From contig JAEXGM010000004.1 in NCBI GenBank assembly GCA_023450835.1, forward strand, positions 11,341-75,340: a stretch of DNA of 64,000 nt, read 5' to 3'. Origin of the DNA: Bacillota bacterium. GTDB taxonomy: Bacteria; Bacillota; Clostridia; Lachnospirales; Lachnospiraceae. The notes under the pieces were generated by a model. It was given only the letters and a program-made list of their open reading frames with translations. It was not told where the DNA came from and searched no databases. Below, in pieces: positions 41,523 to 50,621 of this stretch (position 1 is the stretch's first letter; every line of letters starts with the position of its first letter). The position numbers and the translations under genes are program-made.

Positions 41523-42533
41523 ATGGAAAAGCGTATTATAAGCACAGAATTGACAGAAGAAGATAAGCGAATAGAGAATACACTTAGACCTCAGCTGTTA
41601 GAGAATTACATAGGGCAGGAGAAGGCTAAGTCGAATCTTAAGATATATATTGAGGCGGCCAAACAAAGGGGAGAATCCTTGGATCACGTACTTTTCTATG
41701 GGCCTCCCGGTCTTGGCAAGACAACTCTGGCCGGAATTATAGCCAATGAAATGTCGGTAAATATGAAAGTTACCTCCGGTCCTGCCATAGAAAAGCCCGG
41801 AGAAATGGCGGCAATTCTAAGCAATTTAAAAGAAGGGGATGTACTCTTTGTAGACGAAATCCACCGCTTGAACCGTCAGGTAGAGGAACTTTTATATCCG
41901 GCCATGGAAGACTTTGCAATTGACATCGTCATCGGTAAGGGTGCGGCTGCCAAGTCTATCCGTTTGGATTTGCCGAAATTTACTCTGGTAGGAGCCACCA
42001 CCAGAGCAGGTATGCTGACGCCTCCTTTAAGAGACCGTTTTGGAGTCGTAAGCCGTCTTGAATTTTACACCAGTGATGAATTGAAAGATATCATATGCCG
42101 TTCCGCTGTTGTTTTAAAAGTGGACATTGACGGTGAAGGAGCTTATGAACTGGCAAGGCGTTCCAGAGGTACCCCAAGGCTTGCCAACAGGCTGCTAAAG
42201 AGGGTAAGAGATTTTGCCCAGGTAAAATATGACGGTCATATTACAAAAGAAGTAGCTGACTTCGCCCTGGATTTACTGGAAGTGGACAAGCTTGGTCTTG
42301 ATAACATGGACAGGGCAATCATCCTTGCCATGATTGAGAAATTCAACGGAGGACCGGTGGGTATCGAGACAGTGGCAGCCACCCTGGGAGAAGACCCCGG
42401 AACAATAGAAGAAGTCTATGAGCCTTATCTTGTCCAGAATGGATTGATACTTAGGACACCCAGAGGACGAATGGTGTCGGGGCTTGGGTACAGGCATTTT
42501 GGGCTGGCGGAGAAGTCGGAGGCGAATGGATGA
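41523..42533 (+). CDS. ruvB: Holliday junction helicase RuvB
   Basis: A 336-residue AAA+ motor for branch migration with RuvA. It has LRPQLLENYIGQEKAKSNL, Walker A GPPGLGKTTLA, Walker B DEIHRLNR, sensor LVGATTRAGMLTPPLRDRFG and the winged-helix C-terminus ending RMVSGLGYRHFG. GGAGG precedes the ATG. It forms an operon with ruvA. A large palindrome begins 18 bases after the stop. Confidence 0.98.
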   Translation: MEKRIISTELTEEDKRIENTLRPQLLENYIGQEKAKSNLKIYIEAAKQRGESLDHVLFYGPPGLGKTTLAGIIANEMSVNMKVTSGPAIEKPGEMAAILSNLKEGDVLFVDEIHRLNRQVEELLYPAMEDFAIDIVIGKGAAAKSIRLDLPKFTLVGATTRAGMLTPPLRDRFGVVSRLEFYTSDELKDIICRSAVVLKVDIDGEGAYELARRSRGTPRLANRLLKRVRDFAQVKYDGHITKEVADFALDLLEVDKLGLDNMDRAIILAMIEKFNGGPVGIETVAATLGEDPGTIEEVYEPYLVQNGLILRTPRGRMVSGLGYRHFGLAEKSEANG

Positions 42534-42550
42534 CGGAGGTCTTTGGGGGC

Positions 42551-42789
42551 GGACGATGATTCTGGTTTATATTTTTTCATTTTCTTGTTCAGGGCTTTAA
42601 ATTCCACTAAAACGCCAGCAATTGCTCCTGGCAGGTGAAAGGATGCCAAACTCACCTTGAAGGTTATCGCTGGATTAGGCTGTGAGCTCGCACAATGGCA
42701 ACCTTTCACCTAGGAGTAATTGCTGCCGTTTAAGTGTCATTAGAAGCCCTTCAATAGAAAATGAAGAAATATAAACCAGAATCATCTGG
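42551..42789. repeat. Repeat family E, copy 1: about 240-bp palindrome
   Basis: The outer arms (GATTCTGGTTTATATTT... on the left, complementary on the right) run inwards for about 90 bases through CAGGGCTT, GGCAGCAATT-like sequence and GGTGAAAGG / CCTTTCACC, leaving a loop of about 60 bases with CCAAACTC and CTGTGAGCTC. The second copy is at 43011-43248. There is no open frame of note. Confidence 0.85.
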
Positions 42790-43010
42790 GTACTCTCTAT
42801 AAGACTCGTGCCATATTTCTGCAAAGAATAATCCGCAGTAGATATAGTAGATAAATTACGGAATTTTAGGACATATTAAAACAAATAGTGGAAATAGTGG
42901 AAACATAAGACATCTTTTTAACTGAGAGTTCGCCTTGTGATTTTGAATTGAGGGTTTTACCGTCTACCGTTCAGCTTTTATTTTACACAAGAGAATTCTA
43001 TAGCCAAGTA
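42790..43010. other. AT-rich spacer between two family E palindromes, nothing recognised
   Basis: About 220 bases with no open frame, no terminator and no clear promoter. It separates the two family E palindromes. Confidence 0.4.
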
Positions 43011-43248
43011 CAGATGGTTTCTGAGTCCATTCAGGCATTTTATATTGAAGGGCTGCATATGACACTTAAATGGCAGCAGTTATGACTAGGTAAAATTACA
43101 CCATGTCTGAGCTCACAGTGTCACATAGCCAATAACTTTGATGCGAGTTTGGTGTAATTTTACCTTCCAGGAATAACTGCTGCCATTTTAGTGGAATTCG
43201 CAGCCCTGAACGAGAAAATGAATGAATGGACTCAGAAATCATCGTCCG
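43011..43248. repeat. Repeat family E, copy 2: about 240-bp palindrome
   Basis: The same architecture as copy 1: outer arms around TTTCTGAGTCCATTCA and GGGCTGC, middle arms ATGGCAGCAGTTAT, inner arms GGTAAAATTACACC / GGTGTAATTTTACC (14 of 14 paired). The inner stem differs from copy 1 at about five positions with both arms changed. The loop motif CCAAACTC ... CTGTGAGCTC is present in reverse orientation. Confidence 0.85.
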
Positions 43249-43424
43249 TCTCCCATTATCTTGTATTCAATATTATGCTGAACTGTCACGTTTGCAGTAC
43301 TTGCGGACAAGAAAAGCTTGCCTTAGTTTCGAGTATATATTATAATGAACAAATAGAAGGAAAAACAGGAAATACAAGGAAGGTATGCTGTACCGGACAG
43401 GTTCAGATAGAATGAGGCAGCCAC

Positions 43425-43838
43425 ATGAACAAGATGAACAATATCGAAGTCATCATTAATAATAAAAAATATACACTGCGTGGCTATGAGAGCGAAGAGT
43501 ATCTTCAGAAAGTGGCATCTTATATTAACAGTAAAAACAGTGAATTTAAAAAGCAGGATTTTTATAAAATGCTGGATTCCGATATGAAGAGCATCCTGAT
43601 GGAGATTAATATAGCGGATGACTATTTTAAGGTCAGGGAGCAGGTCAAAGAAGTCGAGCAGGAAAATGAAGAAAAAGCCAAAGAAATATTTGAATTAAAG
43701 CATGAACTGGTATCTCTTACTACTAAGTTAAATGAAGCGGAAAAAACCATAGCTGCTCTGAAAGAAGAGCTTAACGAGAACCAGAAGAAGATTATAAGGC
43801 TTGAAACAGAATTAGGAAATAAACATACCAAAGGTTAA
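43425..43838 (+). CDS. ZapA-like cell division protein
   Basis: 137 residues. The N-terminal ZapA domain is IEVIINNKKYTLRGYESEEYLQKVASYINSKN, then a long coiled coil from about residue 70 to the end (EQENEEKAKEIFELKHELV and similar heptads). ZapA proteins bundle FtsZ filaments at midcell. This one has a longer coiled coil than the Bacillus protein (about 85 residues), as is common in clostridia. It lies before a U32 peptidase gene, a typical neighbourhood in this group. Confidence 0.85.
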   Translation: MNKMNNIEVIINNKKYTLRGYESEEYLQKVASYINSKNSEFKKQDFYKMLDSDMKSILMEINIADDYFKVREQVKEVEQENEEKAKEIFELKHELVSLTTKLNEAEKTIAALKEELNENQKKIIRLETELGNKHTKG

Positions 43839-43947
43839 TTACAAGGCTGCTGCAATCACTAGGGGAATAAGCCCATCGTTGCACCAGCCTGTTTCTTATT
43901 CAGGATATATTAATTACAATACAGGAAAGTTTAGATTGGAGTTTTAA

Positions 43948-46389
43948 ATGAAAACAGTTGAAATATTGTCTCCGGCGGGTTCATTTGACAGTTTAAAGGC
44001 GGCAGTGAATGCTTCCTGTGACGCTGTTTATGTAGGAGGCGTGAAATTCGGAGCAAGGGCCTATGCGGATAACTTTACTCCTGACACTATGAAAGAAGCA
44101 ATTGACTTCGTGCATCTTCATGGGAAGAAGTTATATATGACAGTGAATACGCTGCTTAAGAATAACGAGCTTGAAAAGGAACTCTATGAATATATCAAGA
44201 GGTATTACGAACTGGGAGTAGATGCAGTTATCGTACAGGACCTTGGTGTACTTCATTTTCTTCATAATTATTTTCCGGGACTCCCCCTGCATGCCAGTAC
44301 CCAGATGTCTCTTACCATGGGTGAAGGAGCCAATGTGCTAAAGGAAATGGGAGTTACCAGAGTTGTTAATGCAAGGGAACTTAGTCTTGCAGAAATCAGG
44401 GAAATGCGCAAGTCAACAGAGCTTGAGATTGAATCTTTTGTCCATGGGGCTTTGTGCTATTGTTATTCCGGGAAATGCCTCCTCAGCAGTATGATTGGGG
44501 GAAGAAGCGGCAACAGGGGAAGATGTGCGCAGCCCTGCAGGATGCCCTACCAGCTGCAGATTGACGGCGAGAACAAAGGAAATGGATATTACCTGAGTCC
44601 AAAGGATATAAAGACCTTGGAAATTCTTCCAAAACTGATACAGGCCGGTATTGATTCCTTCAAAATCGAAGGCAGAATGAAAAGCCCGGAATATACTGCT
44701 GCAGTGACTTCCGTTTACCGTAAATACAGGGATTTGTACTATGAACTTGGAGAAGCCGGTTATGAGGATTATCAAAAACGTCATGGGGGAGAATTAGAAG
44801 GAGATATCAGAGACCTTTCTGATATTTACAACAGAGGGGGATTTTCTAAAGGGTATTATGAGATGAGGAACGGCATCTCCATGTTGTCCCTTGAAAGGCC
44901 GAACCACAGCGGCGTACCCATTGGAAAGGTTATTAAAAGTACCGATTCCAATATGACAATTGAGTTAACCGAAGACATCAATGCCCAGGATATTCTGGAA
45001 GTCAGAAAAGGCAATGATGTACTCTATGAATATACTGTTAAAACCGGTGAGGATAAAGGAAAGAAGGTTACTGCCAACTATAAAAAGGGGTTAAAAATTC
45101 TTCCCGGATTATCGGTTTACCGTACCAGAAATAATTCCCTGCTAAGTAAGCTGAAAGAGGAATATCTGGAGAAGAAGAGCAGAATCCCTATAAATGGACA
45201 TTTTATTGCTGCTGCAGGAGAACCTTTATGTCTGACCTTGAGGGCCTATGACAAGGAAGTAAGCGTATACGGAGACGTTCCGGACCTGGCAGAGAACCAG
45301 CCGGTTACAAAGGAACGCCTGTATAAGCAGTTAGACAAATTAGGTGATACAGAAGTTTATTTTGACACTCTGACAATTGATCTTACAGGCAATCTCTTTA
45401 TACCGGTAGGCAAGCTTAATGAGCTGAGAAGAGAAGGGGTACAGGCTCTGACCCGCGAAATAACAGAAAGTTACCGAAGAGAGGAAGTTCCGGAGAAGGG
45501 TGTATTTCACTATTCTGCTGTAAATGGGCAAAATATGGAAGTTTCCGTTCTGGTTCAGACGAAGGCGCAGCTTGAGGCGGTATGGGACAACCCTCAGGTA
45601 GAGGAAATCATACTGGAGAGTGACATGACTTCACTAAAAGAGCTGATTCCTTATACCGAAGGAATTAAGAACAGGGGTAAACAGGCGATCCTTGCTCTTC
45701 CCCATGTCTTCAGGAGAAACAGCTATGAGATGTTCCTTAAGAATAAATCCTATTTGGAAGATAATACTATAGATGGTTATCTTGTAAGAACGCTGGAAGA
45801 ATATGAACTGCTCCAAAAGAATTTTCAAACCACGAAAAAGCTGATTGGAGACACCTGCCTGTATGCTATGAACCGTCATGGGGCAGAGTATTTAAAACAG
45901 CTTGGCTTTGTGGGGATTACGGCACCTTTAGAATTAAATTTTCAGGAGCTGCATGAAATCTCGGAGATTTATCAATATTATACTGTCTATTCAAGACTTC
46001 CGGTTATGATAACAGCCCAATGTCTTTATCTGACAGGGGACAGCAGGGATAAGCAGCCAATAAACGGAGTATCGCCGGAAGCATGCTGCTTAAGGGATTC
46101 AAAAGAAGCCTATCTCTATGACCGCTTTCAGAATGCCTTTCCGGTTATGAGGCATTGCAGGGAGTGCTATAATGTGATTTATAACAGTAAGACTTTTTCT
46201 TTATTGTCTCTTGCAAAGGATGTAAAAACGTTAAATCCAGCCTATATCAGACTTGATTTTACAGGTGAGAGCGGAGAAGAGACCAGGGATATTTTAAACA
46301 ATTATATAGATGCCTACCTTTACGGTAAACCTGTCAGTGAAAAGGAGACGGATATCACCAGGGGACATTTTAAAAGGGGCATTGAATGA
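43948..46389 (+). CDS. U32 family peptidase with DUF3656 (RlhA/YhbU-like)
   Basis: 813 residues. The N-terminal TIM-barrel part has ILSPAGSFDSLKAAVNASCDAVYVGG, and the U32 signature ESFVHGALCYCYSGKCLLSSMIGGRSGNRGRCAQPCR contains four cysteines that in the family hold an iron-sulfur cluster. DUF3656 and a U32 C-terminal region follow, ending with CRECYNVIYN. In E. coli, RlhA makes 5-hydroxycytidine 2501 in 23S rRNA, so an RNA-modifying role is as likely as peptidase activity. Family C repeat follows at once. Confidence 0.9.
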   Translation: MKTVEILSPAGSFDSLKAAVNASCDAVYVGGVKFGARAYADNFTPDTMKEAIDFVHLHGKKLYMTVNTLLKNNELEKELYEYIKRYYELGVDAVIVQDLGVLHFLHNYFPGLPLHASTQMSLTMGEGANVLKEMGVTRVVNARELSLAEIREMRKSTELEIESFVHGALCYCYSGKCLLSSMIGGRSGNRGRCAQPCRMPYQLQIDGENKGNGYYLSPKDIKTLEILPKLIQAGIDSFKIEGRMKSPEYTAAVTSVYRKYRDLYYELGEAGYEDYQKRHGGELEGDIRDLSDIYNRGGFSKGYYEMRNGISMLSLERPNHSGVPIGKVIKSTDSNMTIELTEDINAQDILEVRKGNDVLYEYTVKTGEDKGKKVTANYKKGLKILPGLSVYRTRNNSLLSKLKEEYLEKKSRIPINGHFIAAAGEPLCLTLRAYDKEVSVYGDVPDLAENQPVTKERLYKQLDKLGDTEVYFDTLTIDLTGNLFIPVGKLNELRREGVQALTREITESYRREEVPEKGVFHYSAVNGQNMEVSVLVQTKAQLEAVWDNPQVEEIILESDMTSLKELIPYTEGIKNRGKQAILALPHVFRRNSYEMFLKNKSYLEDNTIDGYLVRTLEEYELLQKNFQTTKKLIGDTCLYAMNRHGAEYLKQLGFVGITAPLELNFQELHEISEIYQYYTVYSRLPVMITAQCLYLTGDSRDKQPINGVSPEACCLRDSKEAYLYDRFQNAFPVMRHCRECYNVIYNSKTFSLLSLAKDVKTLNPAYIRLDFTGESGEETRDILNNYIDAYLYGKPVSEKETDITRGHFKRGIE

Positions 46390-46500
46390 ATTATTAAAAG
46401 GCATAATTCATTCACATGTTTGTGCCTGCGAAATCCTCGGCGCAAACATGAGTTGCGCTGGAAAGGGTATATTCCTTCACTCGTCGGGAAGGCATATTAG
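46383..46500 (+). repeat. Repeat family C between the U32 and FtsW genes
   Basis: Hairpin TGAATGAATTAT / ATAATTCATTCA at 46383-46414, which includes the last codons and stop of the U32 gene, then CATGTTTGTGCC / GGCGCAAACATG around CTGCGAAATCCT, then GCGCTGGAAAGGG. The block GTGCCTGCG-AATCCTCGGC is shared with the copy at 28136. Confidence 0.8.
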
Positions 46501-46543
46501 AAAAAATAGATTATTTACAGGGGCAGAAAGAGGGTGATACAAG

Positions 46544-47929
46544 ATGATTAATCTCTTATCGGAAATGTCAAAATACATTATTATTATTCTGGTAGCTATC
46601 TATACTTACCTGTCTTATCGGGTACTTGGCATTTCAGATAAAGTAAGACAGAGCGGTATATATACCAATATGAAATTATTAATATTTATATTCCATTTTA
46701 TAAGTTATGGTATACTTTATATCAATTTGAAAAGCAGCTGGCTGATAGTACTTTATGTAGCTCAGATTATATCGCTGTTTATGATATTTGGGTTCTATCA
46801 ATGGGTCTATGTTAACCTTTCGAAACCTCTTCTTTATAATATGATTTTCATGCTGGTCACCGGGTATATCATGATAGCCAGGCTGTCTGCTAAAACATAT
46901 TATGACAAAGCTTTTAAACAGTTGATTATTGCTACGGCAGCGCTGCTATTGTGTCTTGTAGTGCCGATTATCATAGAAAAACTGGAATACTTAAGGCATC
47001 TGGGATGGATATACGGAATACTGGGAGTTCTTATGTTATTGGTAGTTCTCTTTTGGGGAGTGGAAAATTACGGCGCGACCAATTGGATTAATATTAAAGG
47101 TTTTACCTTTCAGCCGTCGGAATTCGTTAAGATACTGTTTGTATTCTGTTTTGCTTCTCTTCTTTCCAGAAGGAAGGATTTTAAATACATTGTAATTATA
47201 ACGGGACTGGCGGCAGTGCATGTAATCATACTGGTAGCAGAGAAGGATTTAGGAGGAGCTTTTATATTCTTCTTGACTTATCTTATGATGCTTTATACAG
47301 CAACAACAAAAACTCTGTATCTGGCCGCAGGTGTGGTGGCAGGAAGTATGGCTTCTGTTCTGGCCTACCGCTTCTTTTCCCATGTCAGGGTTAGAGTAAA
47401 GGCCTGGAAAGACCCCTGGACTTTAATCGATAAAGAAGGCTATCAGGTGGCTCAGTCACTTTTTGCCATAGGTACAGGCGGCTGGTTTGGTATGGGGCTT
47501 ACCAAAGGACTCCCTACCAGCATTCCGGTTGCAGACAGTGATTTTATATTTTCTGCCCTGGCAGAAGAGATGGGCGGCTTTTTTGCAGTCTGTCTGGTAT
47601 TGATTTGTTTGAACTTTTTTATACTTACTATCAATATTGCCATGCATTTTGAAAAGGAATTCTATAAGCTGGTAGCTCTCGGCTTTGGTGTAATGTATGC
47701 GGTCCAGGTATTTCTCTCCCTGGGCGGTGCGATTAAACTGATTCCCTCCACCGGTGTTACGCTGCCCTTTGTCAGCAGCGGAGGAAGTTCGGTATTAAGC
47801 AGTGTAATAATGTTTAGTGTGATTCAGGGACTTTATGTTTTGAGTCAGGATAGGAATGAAGATGGAAAAACAAGAAAAAAACCAAAAAGAAAAGAAAAAG
47901 AAATCCCTGCTGCCGCCAGTCAGAACTGA
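46544..47929 (+). CDS. FtsW/RodA/SpoVE-family peptidoglycan glycosyltransferase
   Basis: 461 residues, about ten transmembrane helices. SEDS signatures are seen in FTFQPSEFVKILFVFCFASLL, LVAEKDLGGAFIFF, GTGGWFGMGLTKG, IPVADSDFIFSALAEEMGG and the C-terminal IKLIPSTGVTLPFVSSGGSS. It polymerises lipid II together with a class B penicillin-binding protein, whose gene overlaps the end of this one by 74 bases. Whether it serves division, elongation or sporulation cannot be told from sequence alone. Confidence 0.93.
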   Translation: MINLLSEMSKYIIIILVAIYTYLSYRVLGISDKVRQSGIYTNMKLLIFIFHFISYGILYINLKSSWLIVLYVAQIISLFMIFGFYQWVYVNLSKPLLYNMIFMLVTGYIMIARLSAKTYYDKAFKQLIIATAALLLCLVVPIIIEKLEYLRHLGWIYGILGVLMLLVVLFWGVENYGATNWINIKGFTFQPSEFVKILFVFCFASLLSRRKDFKYIVIITGLAAVHVIILVAEKDLGGAFIFFLTYLMMLYTATTKTLYLAAGVVAGSMASVLAYRFFSHVRVRVKAWKDPWTLIDKEGYQVAQSLFAIGTGGWFGMGLTKGLPTSIPVADSDFIFSALAEEMGGFFAVCLVLICLNFFILTINIAMHFEKEFYKLVALGFGVMYAVQVFLSLGGAIKLIPSTGVTLPFVSSGGSSVLSSVIMFSVIQGLYVLSQDRNEDGKTRKKPKRKEKEIPAAASQN

Positions 47930-49415
47930 CCGGAAAAAAAGAACAAAGGAAAAGGATACAAGGGAGAAGGATATAAAAGACAGGGATACAAAAGAAAAAT
48001 CAGCCAACAGAGAAATTATATTGATAACCTATCTATTTGCAGGACTTTTTCTGCTGGTTATAGGGTATTATGTGCATTTTATGCTAAGAGACAGCGAAGA
48101 AGTCATTAATAATCCCTATAATAAGAGGCAGGATCTATTGGCAGAACAGATCATCAGGGGAGATATTCTTTCGGCGGACGGCAAAGTTCTTGCTCATACC
48201 CTTGTGGATTCCGATGGAAAGGAAACGAGGGATTATCCATTTAAAAATATATACGCCCATGTAGTCGGAAGATTTTCAAAAGGCAAAACCGGACTGGAAT
48301 CTTCTGAGAATTTTCACCTTTTAACTTCCCACATTAATACTATCAGTAAGATTGTAAAAGAATTGTCCGGCGGAAAAAATATCGGTGACAGTGTTGTGAC
48401 CACTTTGGATACCAGATTGCAAAAAGCAGCATATGATGCTCTTGGGAACCATAGAGGAGCAGTTGTTGTAATGGACCCATCCTCCGGCAAGATTCTGGCT
48501 ATGGTTTCCAAACCTGATTATGACCCCAATGAAATAAATGATACCTGGGATGAGCTTACAAAGGAAGATACGGGAGATACAGATAAAGCATCTCCTTTAG
48601 TAAATCGTGCAACACAGGGGTTATACCCTCCGGGTTCGACCTTTAAGATTCTGACCGCACTGGAATATGTCAGGGAAAACCCGGATTACGAGAGTTATCA
48701 ATATGATTGCAGCGGCAAAGGGATATTTAATAGTGTAACAATCAATTGCTATAATAACAAAGCCCACGGAGAGGTAGATTTGAAGGAATCTTTCGCCAAG
48801 TCCTGCAATTCTTCCTTTGCCAATATTGGAGTAACTCTAAATATGTCCTCGTTTCGTAAGCTTTGTGACACTTTCCTGTTTAACCAAAGTATTCCCATTG
48901 ATATGTTATATAATAAAAGCAGTTTTGTGTTAAATGGCAAATCTCCTGTTGACCAGATTCCCCAGACCGTTATCGGACAGGGGCAGACGCAGATAACTCC
49001 GCTTCATAACGCACTGATTGTATCCGCCGTAGCAAATGGCGGTATCATGATGAAGCCTTATGTAGTGGACCGGATAGAAAGTCAAAGCGGAGAAACGGTC
49101 AAAAAATATCTTCCGGAAATGGTAAAGAGCGTTATGACTCCGAAAGAATCCGAGATACTCACCTCCTTTATGACAGAAACCGTAAACAGCGGAACGGCAG
49201 TTTCGCTAAAGAATGACCGTTACACCGTGGCAGGAAAAACAGGTTCGGCAGAGTTTATGGAAGGAAAGCCGGCTCATGCCTGGTTTGTAGGTTTTGCTCC
49301 TGCCGAAAAACCGGAGATAGCGGTAAGTATTGTTGTAGAAGGTGTCGGAACCGGAAGTGACTATGCGGTTCCTATCGCGGACAAAATCTTTAAGACTTAT
49401 TTTGGAAATAAATAG
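47856..49415 (+). CDS. Class B penicillin-binding protein (transpeptidase)
   Basis: 519 residues. A very basic N-terminal stretch of about 45 residues precedes one transmembrane helix (IILITYLFAGLFLLVIGYYV). The transpeptidase domain has the SxxK nucleophile S261 (PPGSTFKIL), an SCN motif in FAKSCNSSFAN and KTG in VAGKTGSAEF. It cross-links peptidoglycan as partner of the SEDS protein upstream. The 74-base overlap means that the basic cytoplasmic tail is read from the same DNA as the SEDS C-terminus. The ATGs at 47856 and 47862 are both possible. Confidence 0.93.
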   Translation: MKMEKQEKNQKEKKKKSLLPPVRTDRKKRTKEKDTREKDIKDRDTKEKSANREIILITYLFAGLFLLVIGYYVHFMLRDSEEVINNPYNKRQDLLAEQIIRGDILSADGKVLAHTLVDSDGKETRDYPFKNIYAHVVGRFSKGKTGLESSENFHLLTSHINTISKIVKELSGGKNIGDSVVTTLDTRLQKAAYDALGNHRGAVVVMDPSSGKILAMVSKPDYDPNEINDTWDELTKEDTGDTDKASPLVNRATQGLYPPGSTFKILTALEYVRENPDYESYQYDCSGKGIFNSVTINCYNNKAHGEVDLKESFAKSCNSSFANIGVTLNMSSFRKLCDTFLFNQSIPIDMLYNKSSFVLNGKSPVDQIPQTVIGQGQTQITPLHNALIVSAVANGGIMMKPYVVDRIESQSGETVKKYLPEMVKSVMTPKESEILTSFMTETVNSGTAVSLKNDRYTVAGKTGSAEFMEGKPAHAWFVGFAPAEKPEIAVSIVVEGVGTGSDYAVPIADKIFKTYFGNK

Positions 49416-49640
49416 AAATTTTCCTGCGTCAGTTTATGAATGCGAAATTTTCGATGCAACTTTCGGTGCAAAAGGGAGAAAAAAGATAAAAAATCTGTCT
49501 AATAAACAGAAAAATATAGGAAATTTGTCTTTATGGTAAAGAGATTTGTTACTATTGCATAAATATCAGTTGAACAATTATGTAAAATGATGTATACTGA
49601 AATCAGTTATTTGACACACCATAATACAGGAGGAATTGCG

Positions 49641-50093
49641 ATGATTGAAGCAACGAGCTGTGGCGGTGTAGTTATTTTCAGAGGAAAGATTTTACTACTG
49701 TATAAGAACTATAAAAACAAGTATGAAGGTTGGGTTCTACCGAAAGGAACTGTGGAGGAAGGAGAAGAATTTAAGGAGACGGCCATACGTGAAGTAAAAG
49801 AGGAAACAGGGACGGATGCTTCTATAATTAAATATATTGGGAAAAGCCAGTATACATTCAGTACACCACAGAATACAGTAATAAAGGATGTTCATTGGTA
49901 TTTAATGATGTCTGATAGCTATTACAGCAAACCGCAAAGAGAAGAATATTTTATGGACTCCGGATATTATAAATTTCATGAGGCGTATCATATGTTGAAG
50001 TTCTCCAATGAGAAACAAATATTAGAACGTGCTTATAATGAATATCTGGATTTGAAGAAGAGTAATTTGTGGGGAAATAAAAAATATTTCTAA
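49641..50093 (+). CDS. NUDIX hydrolase
   Basis: 150 residues. The NUDIX box is G-x5-E-x7-REVKEETGTD, complete for Mg-dependent pyrophosphate hydrolysis. The N-terminal EATSCGGVVIFRGKILLLYKNY and WVLPKGTVEEGEEF are typical of MutT/diadenosine-polyphosphate-like members. CAGGAGG lies 7 bases before the ATG at 49641; the frame opens earlier but without a site. The substrate is unknown. Confidence 0.9.
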   Translation: MIEATSCGGVVIFRGKILLLYKNYKNKYEGWVLPKGTVEEGEEFKETAIREVKEETGTDASIIKYIGKSQYTFSTPQNTVIKDVHWYLMMSDSYYSKPQREEYFMDSGYYKFHEAYHMLKFSNEKQILERAYNEYLDLKKSNLWGNKKYF

Positions 50094-50132
50094 CGTATTA
50101 CATGGATGGTATTAATACGAAATAAAGAGTAA

Positions 50133-50226
50133 AAAGGAACCGGCAGCAGGTTGAGGTGCCTCTGAAAAGTTAGAACTAAAAATCTAACCTATAGGGGGCA
50201 GTTCAAGGCTGCCGGTCCCTTTTTTA
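50133..50226 (+). ncRNA. Structured element ending in a U-tract, terminator or small RNA
   Basis: A long stem: AAGGAACCGGCAGC pairs with GCTGCCGGTCCCTT; inside, TTGA / TTCAA, TGCCTC / GGGGCA and an apical TTAGA / TCTAA hairpin; then TTTTTT. It is more elaborate than a simple terminator. It lacks the GGAAGGAAGCAG core of SRP RNA. It is probably a terminator for the NUDIX gene or a small RNA with its own terminator. Confidence 0.5.
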
Positions 50227-50621
50227 TTATAGAACATAAAAATAAATCTCTGAAATGTGTTTTTATTTACACCCCCCAACACTTATTATAGAACCCTAAA
50301 TAAAAAAGCTTTAAAAACAGATTTGAAAAATTAAAGAATTGTACAAGAATAATTCTCAAATAATAGCCTGAAAGGTTCCTGAAATTTCTTACAATTTCCT
50401 TAAAATCCCTATGAAATGTTGTAAAAGTATAGCAATTTATTTATAATAATATATGGGGAAAAGAAGATAACCAGTAGACTGATACTTTGGTGATGTAAGG
50501 AGGATTAAGTGAAAATAAGATTTCACTTCCCTCCGATTTTGTAAGTGTGTATATTATCCCTCCTGAGGAGTGCTAAAGCATATCTGAAGGATGCTAATGA
50601 ACACGCAGATGGGAGCTAATT
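50227..50621 (+). promoter_or_regulatory. DUF4349 gene upstream region with promoter
   Basis: TTGTAA (50419-50424), 17 bases, TATAAT (50442-50447): a good sigma-A-type promoter, leaving a 5' leader of about 165 bases. The preceding 190 bases are AT-rich with no feature I can support. Confidence 0.7.

Noticed and set aside
43191..43415. 74-codon frame with several Cys between family E and the ZapA gene
   Set aside because: It starts inside the right arm of a palindromic repeat, has no ribosome site and shows no protein-like pattern.
50133..50226. Small SRP RNA
   Set aside because: The conserved GGAAGGAAGCAG apical core is missing.
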